From contig NZ_JADEXZ010000057.1 in assembly GCF_015206815.1 (NCBI RefSeq), forward strand, positions 1-39,807: a stretch of 39,807 nt of DNA, written 5' to 3'. The notes below the pieces were generated by a model, which was not told the DNA's origin, searched no databases, and saw nothing but the letters and a program-made list of their open reading frames with translations. Positions 16,098 to 25,659 of the stretch are shown piece after piece; position 1 is the stretch's first letter; every line of letters starts with the position of its first letter. The position numbers and the translations under genes were made by a program. The stretch comes from Fortiea sp. LEGE XX443. GTDB taxonomy: Bacteria; Cyanobacteriota; Cyanobacteriia; Cyanobacteriales; Nostocaceae.

Positions 16098-17357
16098 ATG
16101 AGTATTAGTCTGTGCATGATTGTTAAAAATGAAGAAGCTGCGCTGCCTAAGTGCTTGAATAGTGTTAAAGATTTTGTAGATGAAATGGTAGTGCTAGATA
16201 CAGGTTCTAGCGATCGCACTCCCGAAGTTGCTCAACAATTTGGAGCTAAAGTACATCATTTTCAATGGTGTAATAACTTTAGTACCGCTCGCAATACAGC
16301 TTTAAAATATGTAACTGGTGATTGGATTCTTGTCTTAGATGCGGATGAAACTCTCTCACCGAGCATTGTGCCACAGATGCAGTCAGTAATCCAAAGTGAT
16401 GAATATATTTTAATTAATCTCATCCGTCAAGAAGTTGGTGCAGCACAATCTCCCTATTCTTTAGTTTCTCGATTATTTCGCAATCATCCAGAGATTCGCT
16501 TTGAACGTCCTTATCATGCGTTAGTGGATGACAGTGTGGCGACGCTGTTAAAGAAAGAACCCCATTGGCAGGTAGGTTATTTGCAGGGTGTGGCGATTCT
16601 CCACACAGGATATCAAAAAGGTGCGATCGCTCAAAACAATAAATACGCCAAAGCTCAAGCCGCAATGTTAGAGTTTTTGTCCACTCATCCTAATGATCCT
16701 TATGTTTGCAGTAAATTAGGAGCGCTGTATGTTGAAACTGGCAATATCTCTCAAGGTGTTGAGTTACTGCAACGCGGTTTAAACCAGGTGAGTGGAAGCC
16801 AAAACCATCTAAATAAAACCCGGCTGCGCGGACTGGAAAACCAGCAGACAATACAATCGGAAGAAAACTACGAAATTTTATACGAACTCCACTATCATTT
16901 AGGCATTGCCCATAATCATTTCAAAAAACCTCAACAAGCTCTTGCACACTATCAAGCCGCCATTAAATTACCGATTTATCCTATGCTCAAATTGGGAGCA
17001 TATAACAATTTAGGTAATTTACTCAAAGATGCAGGCGATTTAAATAGTGCCAAAAAAGCTTACGAGACAGCTTTAAAGATTGACCCAAATTTTGCTACTG
17101 GACATTACAACTTGGGCATGACATTAAAGGCTTTGGGTTTGTTTACAGATGCGATCGCCTGTTATCAAAAAGCCATCAGGCTAAATCCTTACTATGCAGA
17201 AGCATATCAGAATTTAGGTGTAGTACAGCTAAAAGTTGGTAACCTCCAAGCTAGTCTTACAGCTTTTAAAAATGCTATTCTGCTCCACGAACAGCAGAAT
17301 CCTGAAGAAGCAAAAAGACTACGCCAAGGCTTATACGAGATGGGACTGTTAAAATAA
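16098..17357 (+). CDS. GT2 glycosyltransferase with C-terminal TPR repeats
   Basis: Residues 1-200 form a GT-A glycosyltransferase of family 2. The start is SISLCMIVKNEEAALPKCL, the donor-site motif LDTGSSDRT follows, and the metal motif DAD is at 81-83 in LVLDADETL. Residues about 200-405 contain TPR repeats, such as GAYNNLGNLLKDAGDLNSA and GHYNLGMTLKALGLFTDAI. Such proteins add sugars to glycans or proteins, with TPRs for partner binding; the acceptor is unknown. The ATG at 16098 has no strong ribosome site. The gene is divergent from the kinase remnant and not in an obvious operon. Confidence 0.88.
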   Translation: MSISLCMIVKNEEAALPKCLNSVKDFVDEMVVLDTGSSDRTPEVAQQFGAKVHHFQWCNNFSTARNTALKYVTGDWILVLDADETLSPSIVPQMQSVIQSDEYILINLIRQEVGAAQSPYSLVSRLFRNHPEIRFERPYHALVDDSVATLLKKEPHWQVGYLQGVAILHTGYQKGAIAQNNKYAKAQAAMLEFLSTHPNDPYVCSKLGALYVETGNISQGVELLQRGLNQVSGSQNHLNKTRLRGLENQQTIQSEENYEILYELHYHLGIAHNHFKKPQQALAHYQAAIKLPIYPMLKLGAYNNLGNLLKDAGDLNSAKKAYETALKIDPNFATGHYNLGMTLKALGLFTDAIACYQKAIRLNPYYAEAYQNLGVVQLKVGNLQASLTAFKNAILLHEQQNPEEAKRLRQGLYEMGLLK

Positions 17358-17617
17358 TTAGTAGTTCGTAATTTGTAATTCGTAATTATGTCTTGTGGCA
17401 TGATTTCCACCACAATCCAAAACCTCACAAACTTGGGAATCGGCAACTTGTGAGTCAAAAAATTACGTAATAATAAAAGGTGAGTATTTTTTGAGCAGAG
17501 ATATTGAGTATAAAACTCTTACTTAATATTTCGCTCAAAAATTGACGACACCCTCTTTGATCATTAACTGAGCATTTTAGAGGACTCACAAGCTAAAAAC
17601 CTTATAAATTCCAGATA

Positions 17618-18805
17618 ATGCGAGTAATTTTGATGACAGGCAAAGGCGGTGTGGGAAAAACCTCTGTTGCTGCCGCTACAGGACTACGTTGTGCAGAACT
17701 AGGCTACCGCACACTAGTTTTGAGTACAGATCCCGCTCACTCCTTGGCAGACAGTTTTGATTTGGAATTGGGACATGCGCCCCAACAAATTCGCCCCAAT
17801 TTGTGGGGTGCAGAACTGGATGCACTGCAAGAACTTGAAGGTAACTGGGGCGCTGTGAAGCGCTACATTACCCAAGTTTTACAAGCGCGAGGTTTAGAAG
17901 GAGTACAGGCGGAAGAATTGGCAATTTTACCAGGCATGGATGAAATTTTTAGCTTGGTAAGAATGAAACGCCACTATGACGAAGGGGATTTTGATGTTTT
18001 AATTATTGACTCAGCCCCTACTGGTACAGCTTTGCGTCTTTTGAGTTTACCAGAAGTTGGTGGCTGGTATATGCGCCGCTTTTACAAACCCTTTCAAAAT
18101 ATTTCGGTGGCGCTGCGTCCTCTGGTTGAACCGTTTTTTAAACCAATTGCTGGTTTTTCTTTACCAGACAAAGAGGTAATGGATGCACCTTACGAATTTT
18201 ATGAACAAATTGAAGCGCTGGAAAAAGTATTAACAGACAACACCCAAACCTCTGTGCGTCTCGTCACGAATCCAGAGAAGATGGTGATTAAAGAATCTCT
18301 ACGCGCTCATGCTTATCTAAGCTTATATAATGTGGCAACAGATTTAATCGTTGCTAATCGGATTATCCCTCCAGAAGTACAAGACCCATTTTTTCAACGT
18401 TGGAAAGAAAATCAAGAGCAATATCGCCAAGAGATTCACGAAAATTTCCACCCGCTGCCTGTCAAAGAAGTTCCACTTTTCTCAGAAGAAATGTGTGGGT
18501 TAGCAGCACTAGAAAGGCTCAAAGATATTCTTTACAAAGATGAAGATCCTAGCCAAGTTTACTACAAAGAAACAACAGTTAGAATCGTACAAGAACAAAA
18601 TCAATACAGTTTAGAACTGTACTTACCGGGGATTCCTAAAAACCAAATTCAACTGAGTAAAACTGGTGATGAGCTAAACATTACTATTGGCAACCATCGC
18701 CGCAACTTAGTACTACCACAAGCTTTAGCCGCACTACAACCTGCTGGTGCAAAGATGGAAGACGACTATTTGAGAATCCGCTTTGCTGACAATATCAGAG
18801 TTTAA
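17618..18805 (+). CDS. ArsA/Get3-family ATPase with C-terminal Hsp20-like domain
   Basis: This is a deviant Walker A ATPase, with GKGGVGKTS at 8-16. [14 protein letters not shown] follows as the switch I region, and [17 protein letters not shown] is the Walker B/switch II area. Residues about 310-395 form a beta-rich alpha-crystallin-like domain ([18 protein letters not shown] through DDYLRIRF), known in the ArsA_HSP20 group. There is no CxxC zinc pair of eukaryotic Get3 and no arsenite-site Cys cluster, and no ars genes are nearby. A role in handling hydrophobic client proteins is more likely than arsenic export, but this is inference. The length is 395 residues. Confidence 0.88.
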   Translation: MRVILMTGKGGVGKTSVAAATGLRCAELGYRTLVLSTDPAHSLADSFDLELGHAPQQIRPNLWGAELDALQELEGNWGAVKRYITQVLQARGLEGVQAEELAILPGMDEIFSLVRMKRHYDEGDFDVLIIDSAPTGTALRLLSLPEVGGWYMRRFYKPFQNISVALRPLVEPFFKPIAGFSLPDKEVMDAPYEFYEQIEALEKVLTDNTQTSVRLVTNPEKMVIKESLRAHAYLSLYNVATDLIVANRIIPPEVQDPFFQRWKENQEQYRQEIHENFHPLPVKEVPLFSEEMCGLAALERLKDILYKDEDPSQVYYKETTVRIVQEQNQYSLELYLPGIPKNQIQLSKTGDELNITIGNHRRNLVLPQALAALQPAGAKMEDDYLRIRFADNIRV

Positions 18806-18831
18806 TTTACTATGTAAATTAAACTCTGATA
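18793..18831 (+). terminator. Terminator overlapping the ArsA-like stop codon
   Basis: A perfect 18-bp inverted repeat (18793-18810 with 18814-18831), loop TAT, includes the gene's last codons and its TAA stop at 18803-18805. It is followed by AAAATTAAAT rather than a T-run, so it may serve mainly for mRNA 3'-end stability. Confidence 0.7.
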
Positions 18832-18847
18832 AAAATTAAATCTAAAC

Positions 18848-18884
18848 AGTAGAGATATGATATTGTTCTTATCTCTACTTTTTT
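18848..18884 (+). terminator. Second terminator after the ArsA-like gene
   Basis: AGTAGAGATA (18848-18857) and TATCTCTACT (18870-18879) form a 10-bp stem followed by five T. It lies 17 bases after the first hairpin, giving a tandem pair. The rest of the 18885-19130 gap is AT-rich with nothing recognisable except the upstream region of the next gene. Confidence 0.8.
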
Positions 18885-19130
18885 ATAAGCACCTAAATAT
18901 TTTGGTTTTTAAAGTAAAATTTATCCGAATCTTTATCAAGAAAATACATTTTTATAGGAAACTATTTGCAAACTAAATAATGTAAAAGTATGTAACGACC
19001 TCAGAAAAGTCTTTACTATATTTTGCCGTGGTTTTACTGTCGACAAATAGATTACATAAAATTCACAATGATTTTAGATTTATAACTGACTCGTTATTTA
19101 TTTTTCTGAAATTTATTTAATTTAAAAACA

Positions 19131-22100
19131 ATGTTTCCTATATCTGATTCAAACTTGCAGACAAGACCTGATCAAGAAACTCTCCTGCGCCGGATTACAA
19201 ACCGTATTCGTCAAACATTAGAATTAAAAGAAATTATTACAACAACAACAGCAGAAGTACGCTGCTTACTCGGAACCGACCGAGTAATGATTTATCAATT
19301 TCATGCTGATGGTAGTGGTCAAGTTGTTGGTGAATCGATTTATGAATATCGTTTACCTTCACTGTTAGGGTTAAATTTTCCGGCTGATGATATTCCCCCT
19401 CACGCCCGCGAACTTTTTATTAAGTCTAGAGTACGTTCTGTCGTGAATGTGGAAATGCAGCAGATTGGTCACAGTCGTGTGAGTACTTTAGCAACAGGAG
19501 AACTGAAACTAGAAGATATCTGTTACCGCCCCGTAGATCCTTGCCATGTGGAATACTTAACTGCTATGGGGGTCAAATCTTCTATGGTAGCGCCAATTTT
19601 CCATCAAGAGCAACTCTGGGGATTACTGGTATCGCATAATTCTCAACCGCATTCTATTTCAGAATCTGAACTAGAAGCGATGCAAATGGTAGTAGATCAA
19701 TTATCGGTGGCGATCGCTCAAAGTAATCTCCTCACCCAAGCCCGTGCTAAAGCTGAACGAGAAAGTATTATTAACCGCATTGCAACCCTGCTACATTCAC
19801 TACCTACCATTGTTTTACAACCTGCACTAGAAGCAGCAGTGTCGGCCTTTAAGGGTTCTGGTGGCAGATTGTGCATGAGAAACGAAGCCTTTCACCTCCA
19901 AAATGGTAACGCTCGGAGTCTAGGGGAATGTTTAATTCCTGGTAACAACTGCATTCAGCTTTACACCTGTGGACAGCAACCAGAAATTCCCGCAGAAACT
20001 ATTTATCCATTAATGGAGCAATATAGTGTCTGGCAGCAACATTATCAGTCTGGTGACTATGATGTTTGGGCAATTACTGACATTTATCAAACTTCTCATT
20101 TGCGAACTTTGCAGCTGGCTTTTAAACCAACAAAAATTCGCAGTCTCTTAATGATTCCACTCCAATACCGTCAGCAGTTAATTGGCTACTTGAGCATTTT
20201 TCGAGATGAAATAGACACAGAAACCTTGTGGGCTGGTCAAATTGATCGCGATCGCAGACAATTATATCCCCGCCTGTCCTTTGATGTGTGGCGAGAATCG
20301 AAAACAGCCCAAGCGCAACAATGGACAGCAGCAGAAATTGAATTAGCTAGAGAAATCGCCAAACATTTTGCCTCAGCAATTCAACAATATGAACTCTACC
20401 AACAAGTAGAAGCTTTTAATCTCAATTTAGAACATCAAGTAAAAAAGCGCACCGTTGAACTGCAACGCAGCCATGAACAGCAACAAACCGTGTTTGGTGT
20501 CATTGCTAAGATACGTGAATCTCTGAACACAGATACAATTTTTCAAATCACCACCAAAGAAGTGTGTCAGTTAGTGAAAAGCGATCGCGTTTCTGTCTAT
20601 CGCTTTACAGAAGATTGGGGTGGTGAATTCGTCGGAGATTTTGAAGCGGCTAGTCCCCATTGGTCAAATGAAGCCAACATTAGGGTAAATACAGTTTGGA
20701 ATGACACTTATCTACAAAATACAGAAGGAGGGCGTTACCGCCACAACGAAACATTTGCGGTAGATGATATTTACAAAATGGGCTTTACCCAGTGCCATGT
20801 AGACAATCTAGAACATTATCACATTCATGCTTTTGTACTAGCGCCTATTTTTGTTGGGCAGAAACTATGGGGCTTACTTTGCACCTATCAACATTCCGGC
20901 CCCCGCGAATGGAAACCTTCAGAAATTAACTTCCTTACTCAAATTGCGGCTCAATTGGGGATAGCACTCCAGCAAGCCCAGTTACTCACACAAACTCAGC
21001 AGCTTGCTGCTGATTTGCGTAAAGCCGCAGAACAACGACAAATATTGTTTGAAGTAGTTAGCAAGCTGAGAGAATCTCTGGACTTAGAGACAATTTTTAC
21101 TGCAACCGCTCATGAAGTTCGCCGCACCTTAAATGCTGACCGAGTTGTAGTTTACCGCTTTGATCCCAATTCGGAACTAGATGAAGGTGAAGTGGTTGCA
21201 GAGGATATTTTACCTGGTTTTATTTCTACTATTAATTTAAAAATTCAAGACACTTGCTTTAAGCAAAAATATGTTGCTTTTCATCGCCAGGGACGAGTTC
21301 ATGCAATTACTGAAGTTCAGAATTCTGGATTGAACCCTTGTTATTTAAACATGCTAGAGAAACTTCAGGTACAAGCCAGTTTGGTTGTTCCCCTAGTTAA
21401 AGGTAATGAACTTTGGGGTTTGCTGTGCATTCACCAGTGCGCCCAACCTCGTGAATGGCAAGCTTCAGAAATCCAGTTTGCCACCCAGGTAGCGGCTCAA
21501 CTGTCTGTCGCACTAGAGCAAGCTGATTTACTTTCCCATACCAAGCAGCAAGCCCAACAGCTGGCTGAAGCCTTACATGAACTACAGGCAACCCAAACCC
21601 AACTCATCCAAACCGAAAAAATGTCCTCGCTGGGCCAGTTAGTGGCGGGTGTCGCCCATGAAATTAATAACCCAGTGAATTTTATTTATGGCAATTTATC
21701 CCATGTCCGGGAGTATGCTGATGATTTGCTCAGTATGCTGCATCTTTATCAGCAGCAGTATCCTAACCCAAGTTTTGAAATTTGCGATCGCGCCGAAGAA
21801 ATTGACTTAGAATTTCTGACTAATGATTTGCCGAAAACTCTCTCTTCCATGAGCATTGGTGTTGAACGCATTCGTCAAATTGTCATGTCTTTACGAAATT
21901 TCTCTCGCCTCGATGAAGCAGAAATGAAGGTAGTTAATATTCACGAGGGCATTGATAGCACGTTGCTGATTTTGCAGCATCGCTTGAAATCGAAATCAGA
22001 TCATGCAGACATTCAAGTAATCAAAGAATATGGCGATGTACCGTTGGTAGAATGCTATGCTGGGCAACTAAATCAAGTATTTATGAATGTCTTGAGTAAT

Positions 22101-22454
22101 GCGATCGATGCTTTGGAATATAGCCAGGAATCAAGATCAAAAACTCATCAAAATCAAATTACCATTCGCACTGCTGTCGGTGACATGAAAGAAAATCCGC
22201 CTAGTGTTGTGATTTACATCAAAGACAATGGGCTAGGAATACCAGAATCCTTTAAAAAACGAGTATTTGACCCATTTTTCACCACTAAGCCAGTGGGCAA
22301 AGGTACTGGCTTAGGGCTATCAATTAGTTACCAAATTGTGGTAGAAAAGCACGGCGGTATTTTTAAATGCGATTCCCAGCCAGGCCAAGGAACAGAATTT
22401 CGGATTGAAATTCCAATTCGGCAAAGTATCCATACTGAAAGTGCTGAGTGCTAA
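19131..22454 (+). CDS. Multi-sensor histidine kinase: knotless phytochrome plus two cyanobacteriochrome GAFs
   Basis: This is a soluble 1107-residue light-sensor kinase. Residues 17-200 are a phytochrome-type GAF with DIP motif D87-I88-P89 and bilin Cys138-His139 (DPCHVEYLTAMGV). Residues 212-425 resemble a PHY domain, with tongue motifs WAG (367-369) and PRLSFDVWRE (380-389). No PAS domain precedes it, so this pair looks like a Cph2-type knotless phytochrome. Residues 457-620 are a cyanobacteriochrome GAF with WGGEF and Cys555-His556. Residues 640-800 are another with a DXCF motif D707-T-C709-F and Cys737-Tyr738. HisKA has H843 in AHEINNPVN, and the HATPase carries DNGLGIPE and GKGTGLGLSI. 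No regulator gene is adjacent. Colours cannot be read from sequence with certainty. Confidence 0.93.
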   Translation: MFPISDSNLQTRPDQETLLRRITNRIRQTLELKEIITTTTAEVRCLLGTDRVMIYQFHADGSGQVVGESIYEYRLPSLLGLNFPADDIPPHARELFIKSRVRSVVNVEMQQIGHSRVSTLATGELKLEDICYRPVDPCHVEYLTAMGVKSSMVAPIFHQEQLWGLLVSHNSQPHSISESELEAMQMVVDQLSVAIAQSNLLTQARAKAERESIINRIATLLHSLPTIVLQPALEAAVSAFKGSGGRLCMRNEAFHLQNGNARSLGECLIPGNNCIQLYTCGQQPEIPAETIYPLMEQYSVWQQHYQSGDYDVWAITDIYQTSHLRTLQLAFKPTKIRSLLMIPLQYRQQLIGYLSIFRDEIDTETLWAGQIDRDRRQLYPRLSFDVWRESKTAQAQQWTAAEIELAREIAKHFASAIQQYELYQQVEAFNLNLEHQVKKRTVELQRSHEQQQTVFGVIAKIRESLNTDTIFQITTKEVCQLVKSDRVSVYRFTEDWGGEFVGDFEAASPHWSNEANIRVNTVWNDTYLQNTEGGRYRHNETFAVDDIYKMGFTQCHVDNLEHYHIHAFVLAPIFVGQKLWGLLCTYQHSGPREWKPSEINFLTQIAAQLGIALQQAQLLTQTQQLAADLRKAAEQRQILFEVVSKLRESLDLETIFTATAHEVRRTLNADRVVVYRFDPNSELDEGEVVAEDILPGFISTINLKIQDTCFKQKYVAFHRQGRVHAITEVQNSGLNPCYLNMLEKLQVQASLVVPLVKGNELWGLLCIHQCAQPREWQASEIQFATQVAAQLSVALEQADLLSHTKQQAQQLAEALHELQATQTQLIQTEKMSSLGQLVAGVAHEINNPVNFIYGNLSHVREYADDLLSMLHLYQQQYPNPSFEICDRAEEIDLEFLTNDLPKTLSSMSIGVERIRQIVMSLRNFSRLDEAEMKVVNIHEGIDSTLLILQHRLKSKSDHADIQVIKEYGDVPLVECYAGQLNQVFMNVLSNAIDALEYSQESRSKTHQNQITIRTAVGDMKENPPSVVIYIKDNGLGIPESFKKRVFDPFFTTKPVGKGTGLGLSISYQIVVEKHGGIFKCDSQPGQGTEFRIEIPIRQSIHTESAEC

Positions 22455-22488
22455 GTAAAATTTACTCGTTTATGATTAGCACTTTTTT
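22447..22488 (+). terminator. Terminator of the photosensor kinase gene
   Basis: AGTGCTAA (22447-22454, including the stop codon) pairs with TTAGCACT (22476-22483), followed by a T-run to 22488. The loop holds a second small palindrome GTAAAATTTAC. It lies just before the glycosylase start. Confidence 0.7.
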
Positions 22489-22499
22489 AGTGAAAGAGT

Positions 22500-23105
22500 A
22501 TGACCACTTGCATTGATGCAACTTGGCTGAGTCGTCCCTCAACCTTGCTGGCACCTGAACTTATTGGCTGTACTCTAGTACGGCAGATGTCAGATGGCAG
22601 TATTTTACGAGGAATGATTGTCGAGACAGAAGCTTATGCGCCGGATGATCCGGCAATGCACGCTTATCGTGGCCGGACTACCCGCAATCAAGTGATGTTT
22701 GGTACTGCTGGTAAGGCATATGTCTACTTAATTTATGGTTGCTATCACTGTCTCAACGTTGTAACTGACCAAGATGGAGTAGCTAGTGCTGTGCTTCTCC
22801 GCGCCCTTGAGTTAGATCAAGTACCTACCTGGGTTGACCATAAAGAAAAACTCAAACCGCATCGCATTGCTGCCGGGCCGGGGAAGCTTTGCCGCGCCTT
22901 GAAAATTGATCTGACATTGAATGCAACACCCTTAGAGTTTGGTCAACCGCTATGGCTAGAACACCGCCATCCTGAGTTGCAACAACAGCTAGAACAAGAA
23001 GATTTAACATTAATTCAGACTACCCGGATTGGTTTAAGCAAAGGGGTAGATATGCCTTGGCGTTGGTATTTATTTAACAGTCCGGCTGTATCTAAGAAAG
23101 GATGA
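22500..23105 (+). CDS. Alkyladenine (3-methyladenine) DNA glycosylase
   Basis: This is a base-excision repair enzyme of the AAG/MPG family, removing 3-methyladenine and related lesions. Motifs include LIGCTLVRQ, VETEAYAPDDPAMHAYRG with the catalytic Glu (E44 region), the TTRNQVMFG loop, AYVYLIYGCYHCLNVVT, and GPGKLCRAL near the C-terminal third. The length of 201 residues is normal. The ATG at 22500 is preceded by a GAAAGAG site about 5 bases away. The gene begins 45 bases after the kinase stop with a terminator between, so it is likely separately transcribed. Confidence 0.93.
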   Translation: MTTCIDATWLSRPSTLLAPELIGCTLVRQMSDGSILRGMIVETEAYAPDDPAMHAYRGRTTRNQVMFGTAGKAYVYLIYGCYHCLNVVTDQDGVASAVLLRALELDQVPTWVDHKEKLKPHRIAAGPGKLCRALKIDLTLNATPLEFGQPLWLEHRHPELQQQLEQEDLTLIQTTRIGLSKGVDMPWRWYLFNSPAVSKKG

Positions 23106-23347
23106 GCGATCGCACCATTTAAGCATTTCTGAACTGGCGATCGCATAAATTTTCATACTTTTTAACATATACTACTTTAGATAGATGATTTACTGTTGAA
23201 AATAATGGGCTTGCTGAAGTATACAAAATAATTAAAAAAACTAACAAGTGCTTAATTGACCTCTCCCTAACCCTGTTAAGTGTAAGTTTTAACTTTCAAA
23301 AAAGTGAGTAGAATTTTAGCGTACAGACTGATAACAATAAATCGTAG
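23106..23347. other. Intergenic gap, nothing assigned
   Basis: These 242 bases carry two GCGATCGC-type HIP1 sites near the start and otherwise AT-rich DNA. I see no gene, RNA or strong hairpin. The promoter of the acidic protein gene should lie here. Confidence 0.4.
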
Positions 23348-24052
23348 ATGACTTGGCACACACAGATAGGTGATCGCGTCCTTGAGGGCATCGAAGCAAA
23401 ATTTTACCTTGAAATTCTCCAGGAAGCAGTGTACTACTTACAGGAGATTGAGGACTTCAACGATGAACTCGAATGTCTAACAGAAGATAACATTTTTGAT
23501 AACGCTAACTTTAACCAAAAGATTGTGCTGTTGCATTCTTGTCTGGTAGCTTTACTTAATCCTGACGTTCCTCCACCCTCACTAACGAACTCCTTAGAGG
23601 CAGCGGCCTTTTTTCCCTTTGCCTTTCTTCAAATGAAAGTAGAAGAAGAAATCAATTTAGCAGAGGATGGCTTGTTTGAGGAGGGTGAGGATTATTTAAA
23701 ATATTGCTATCGCCAGAGACTCTGGTCAGTATTTGAGCAGTTAATTCTTCCAAGTTGGCAAGCAGAGGAATTTGACGATGATGAGGAAGAATATGATGAT
23801 TGGTCTGACTTTGATTACCATTCAACTGATGTTGAGCAGTGGAAATGGCTCGTTGACGAATTAGCGGATCGCATTTTTTGGGATCGAGATTGGCAATTCT
23901 CTTCTGAATTTCCACAACTGCTCGATGGAATCGAACCGGAATTTAGTCAAACTACAGGAATTTATGAAGATTATATGAGTAATCGACTTCCTAAAGTTAC
24001 TCCTGAGGAAGCTAAAACTGCTTTGCTAGAAATTCAAACTTGGAGCATTTAA
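23348..24052 (+). CDS. Hypothetical acidic protein (234 aa)
   Basis: I do not recognise this family. The protein is very acidic, with a central Asp/Glu run at about residues 137-160 (EEFDDDEEEYDDWSDFDY) and many Trp and Phe residues after it. There is no signal peptide, membrane span or cysteine motif. The first half is mostly helical with a hydrophobic patch LEAAAFFPFAFLQM. Codon use and continuous frame support a real gene. No clear ribosome site precedes the ATG at 23348. It is convergent with dnaN, 42 bp away. The function is unknown. Confidence 0.7.
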   Translation: MTWHTQIGDRVLEGIEAKFYLEILQEAVYYLQEIEDFNDELECLTEDNIFDNANFNQKIVLLHSCLVALLNPDVPPPSLTNSLEAAAFFPFAFLQMKVEEEINLAEDGLFEEGEDYLKYCYRQRLWSVFEQLILPSWQAEEFDDDEEEYDDWSDFDYHSTDVEQWKWLVDELADRIFWDRDWQFSSEFPQLLDGIEPEFSQTTGIYEDYMSNRLPKVTPEEAKTALLEIQTWSI

Positions 24053-24094
24053 AACTCTGAACAGCTATAATTGCATGATTCACTAAACATAGTT

Positions 24095-25249
24095 TCAACT
24101 ACGCAATTGCACAGGCATGGCTAAATAAGTCATCTTCAAACCGCCAAGGGGTGTAAAAATTACCGGTGTCAGGTTTTGATTGATGTGCATTTGAATTTCG
24201 GAAGATGGCAAAGCTTTTAAACCTTCCATCAAATACTTTACATTAAAAGCAATTTCTATATCTTCTCCAGATATTTCCGCAGGCATTGACTCTCTACCAC
24301 TGCCCATTTCTTGAGCTTCACAAGATAATGTTAATTCTTGGGCGGCGCTGTCAATGGTGAGTTTAACTATATTATTCTTTTGATCGGCTAGGACAGCAAT
24401 TCTTTCTAAAGTACTTAAAAATTGTTTACGATCAACTGTTACTTGTCGCTCAAATTGGCGGGGAATGAGTTGACGATATGCGGGATATTGCCCTTCTAAA
24501 GTGCGGCTAGTTAAGCGCTGATTAGCCCAAGCGAATACAACTTGACCTTGATCTAAATATAAGGCGATCGCATCATCAGCGGCAGCATTATGAGCTAACA
24601 TCCGTTCTAGTTCCCGTAAGGCTTTGCTGGGTACTGTCACCTCTAATTGACCACTCCCACCCAAAGGACGCTCGTTTGCCGTTTCTACGACTACTAGGCG
24701 ATGTCCATCTGTAGCACCAAATTCTAGAGAGTCTTGTTTTACAGTTAGATGTACTCCCGTGAGAACTTGCTTAGTTTCGTCAGCGCTAGTGGCAAATAAT
24801 GAACCCCTCAGTCCTTCAATTAAGGCGGCTGTGGTTAAATTAATTGGTTCGGCATTTTCCATGATGGGGAGTTCGGGAAAATCTTCGGCGCTCATGGCGC
24901 GGACTTGATAATATCCGCTTTTTGGTGTGAGGGTGACAATTAAACCTTCACCTGTGGATGTTTCTGCGGCTTCATCATCTAAGGTGATTTCCCCTTCTGG
25001 TAGACGGGAGGTAATATCTACCAAAAGTTTAGCCGGAAGTGCGATCGCTCCGCCTTGCCAAACTTCCGCACTAAAGCTAGTACGAATACCTAAACTCAAA
25101 TCAAAAGCGGTTAAGCTTACTTGGTTAGTTTCAGCATCCGCTTGTAAAAGTATATTCGCCAGCACCGGATGAGTTGGTCGTGAAGGTACAGCACGGCTGA
25201 CAAGGGAAAGGTTTGTACTGAGGTCGCTTTGGGAGCAAAGTAATTTCAT
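24095..25249 (-). CDS. dnaN: DNA polymerase III beta subunit (sliding clamp)
   Basis: The dimeric ring clamp keeps DNA polymerase III on its template. The start MKLLCSQSDLSTNLSLVSRA, then PVLANILLQAD, the hydrophobic cleft residues and the C-terminal MPVQLRS-type ending (TPLGGLKMTYLAMPVQLRS) are all family-typical. The length, 384 residues, is normal. The gene is on the same strand as dnaA but separated from it by a toxin-antitoxin pair on the opposite strand and by the DnaA-box cluster. Confidence 0.97.
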   Translation of the reverse strand: MKLLCSQSDLSTNLSLVSRAVPSRPTHPVLANILLQADAETNQVSLTAFDLSLGIRTSFSAEVWQGGAIALPAKLLVDITSRLPEGEITLDDEAAETSTGEGLIVTLTPKSGYYQVRAMSAEDFPELPIMENAEPINLTTAALIEGLRGSLFATSADETKQVLTGVHLTVKQDSLEFGATDGHRLVVVETANERPLGGSGQLEVTVPSKALRELERMLAHNAAADDAIALYLDQGQVVFAWANQRLTSRTLEGQYPAYRQLIPRQFERQVTVDRKQFLSTLERIAVLADQKNNIVKLTIDSAAQELTLSCEAQEMGSGRESMPAEISGEDIEIAFNVKYLMEGLKALPSSEIQMHINQNLTPVIFTPLGGLKMTYLAMPVQLRS

Positions 25250-25357
25250 AGTCTAGGAGTTAGAAGCTATTTATAAAGTAAATCTACAACGGCAGCGATC
25301 GCCGCTCATCTTAACCTGAGCGTATATTACTTACGGGAATTATTTAGCTCAATATTA

Positions 25358-25394
25358 ATGGTTGTATATTATGGTATCATCTGATGGTTGCATA
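25358..25394. promoter_or_regulatory. Direct repeat upstream of the toxin-antitoxin pair, possible operator
   Basis: ATGGTTGTATA (25358-25368) recurs as ATGGTTGCATA (25384-25394), 26 bases apart, just before the antitoxin ATG at 25405. Antitoxins of this kind often repress their own promoter through such repeats. No binding has been shown; this is position-based inference. Confidence 0.3.
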
Positions 25395-25404
25395 AAGTGT
25401 ACTT

Positions 25405-25659
25405 ATGGAACGTGAAGCCTTAACAATTCGCTTCCCGGCAAAATTACTTCAGAAAATACGGGCATTGAAGCGAGAAGATGAATCACTCAATGATCTAGTT
25501 GTTCAAGCCCTGGAAAAAGAAATGAAGTGGCGTAGTGCTTGGGTAGCCCACGAACAAATTCAAATCATTCGAGAGCAAGTTAAACAGCGAACTGGGGTTC
25601 ATCCTGATCCAGTACCCTTAATTCGTCGACTGCGTGAAGGCGAAGCTAGACGTGACTGA
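25405..25659 (+). CDS. Antitoxin of a VapBC-like pair (ribbon-helix-helix type)
   Basis: This 84-residue protein begins with a beta strand and two helices typical of ribbon-helix-helix DNA-binding antitoxins (EALTIRFPAKLLQKIRAL followed by DESLNDLVVQALEKEM). The basic, Arg-rich tail (RRLREGEARRD) probably wraps and blocks the toxin. It overlaps the toxin gene by 8 bases, as usual for such pairs. The fold call is from pattern, so the antitoxin class is tentative. Confidence 0.75.
   Translation: MEREALTIRFPAKLLQKIRALKREDESLNDLVVQALEKEMKWRSAWVAHEQIQIIREQVKQRTGVHPDPVPLIRRLREGEARRD

Noticed and set aside
17358-17617. Possible small gene or RNA between the GT2-TPR and ArsA-like genes
   Set aside because: It holds only TTCGTAATTTGTAATTCGTAATT repeats and AT-rich DNA; nothing forms a strong fold or coding frame.
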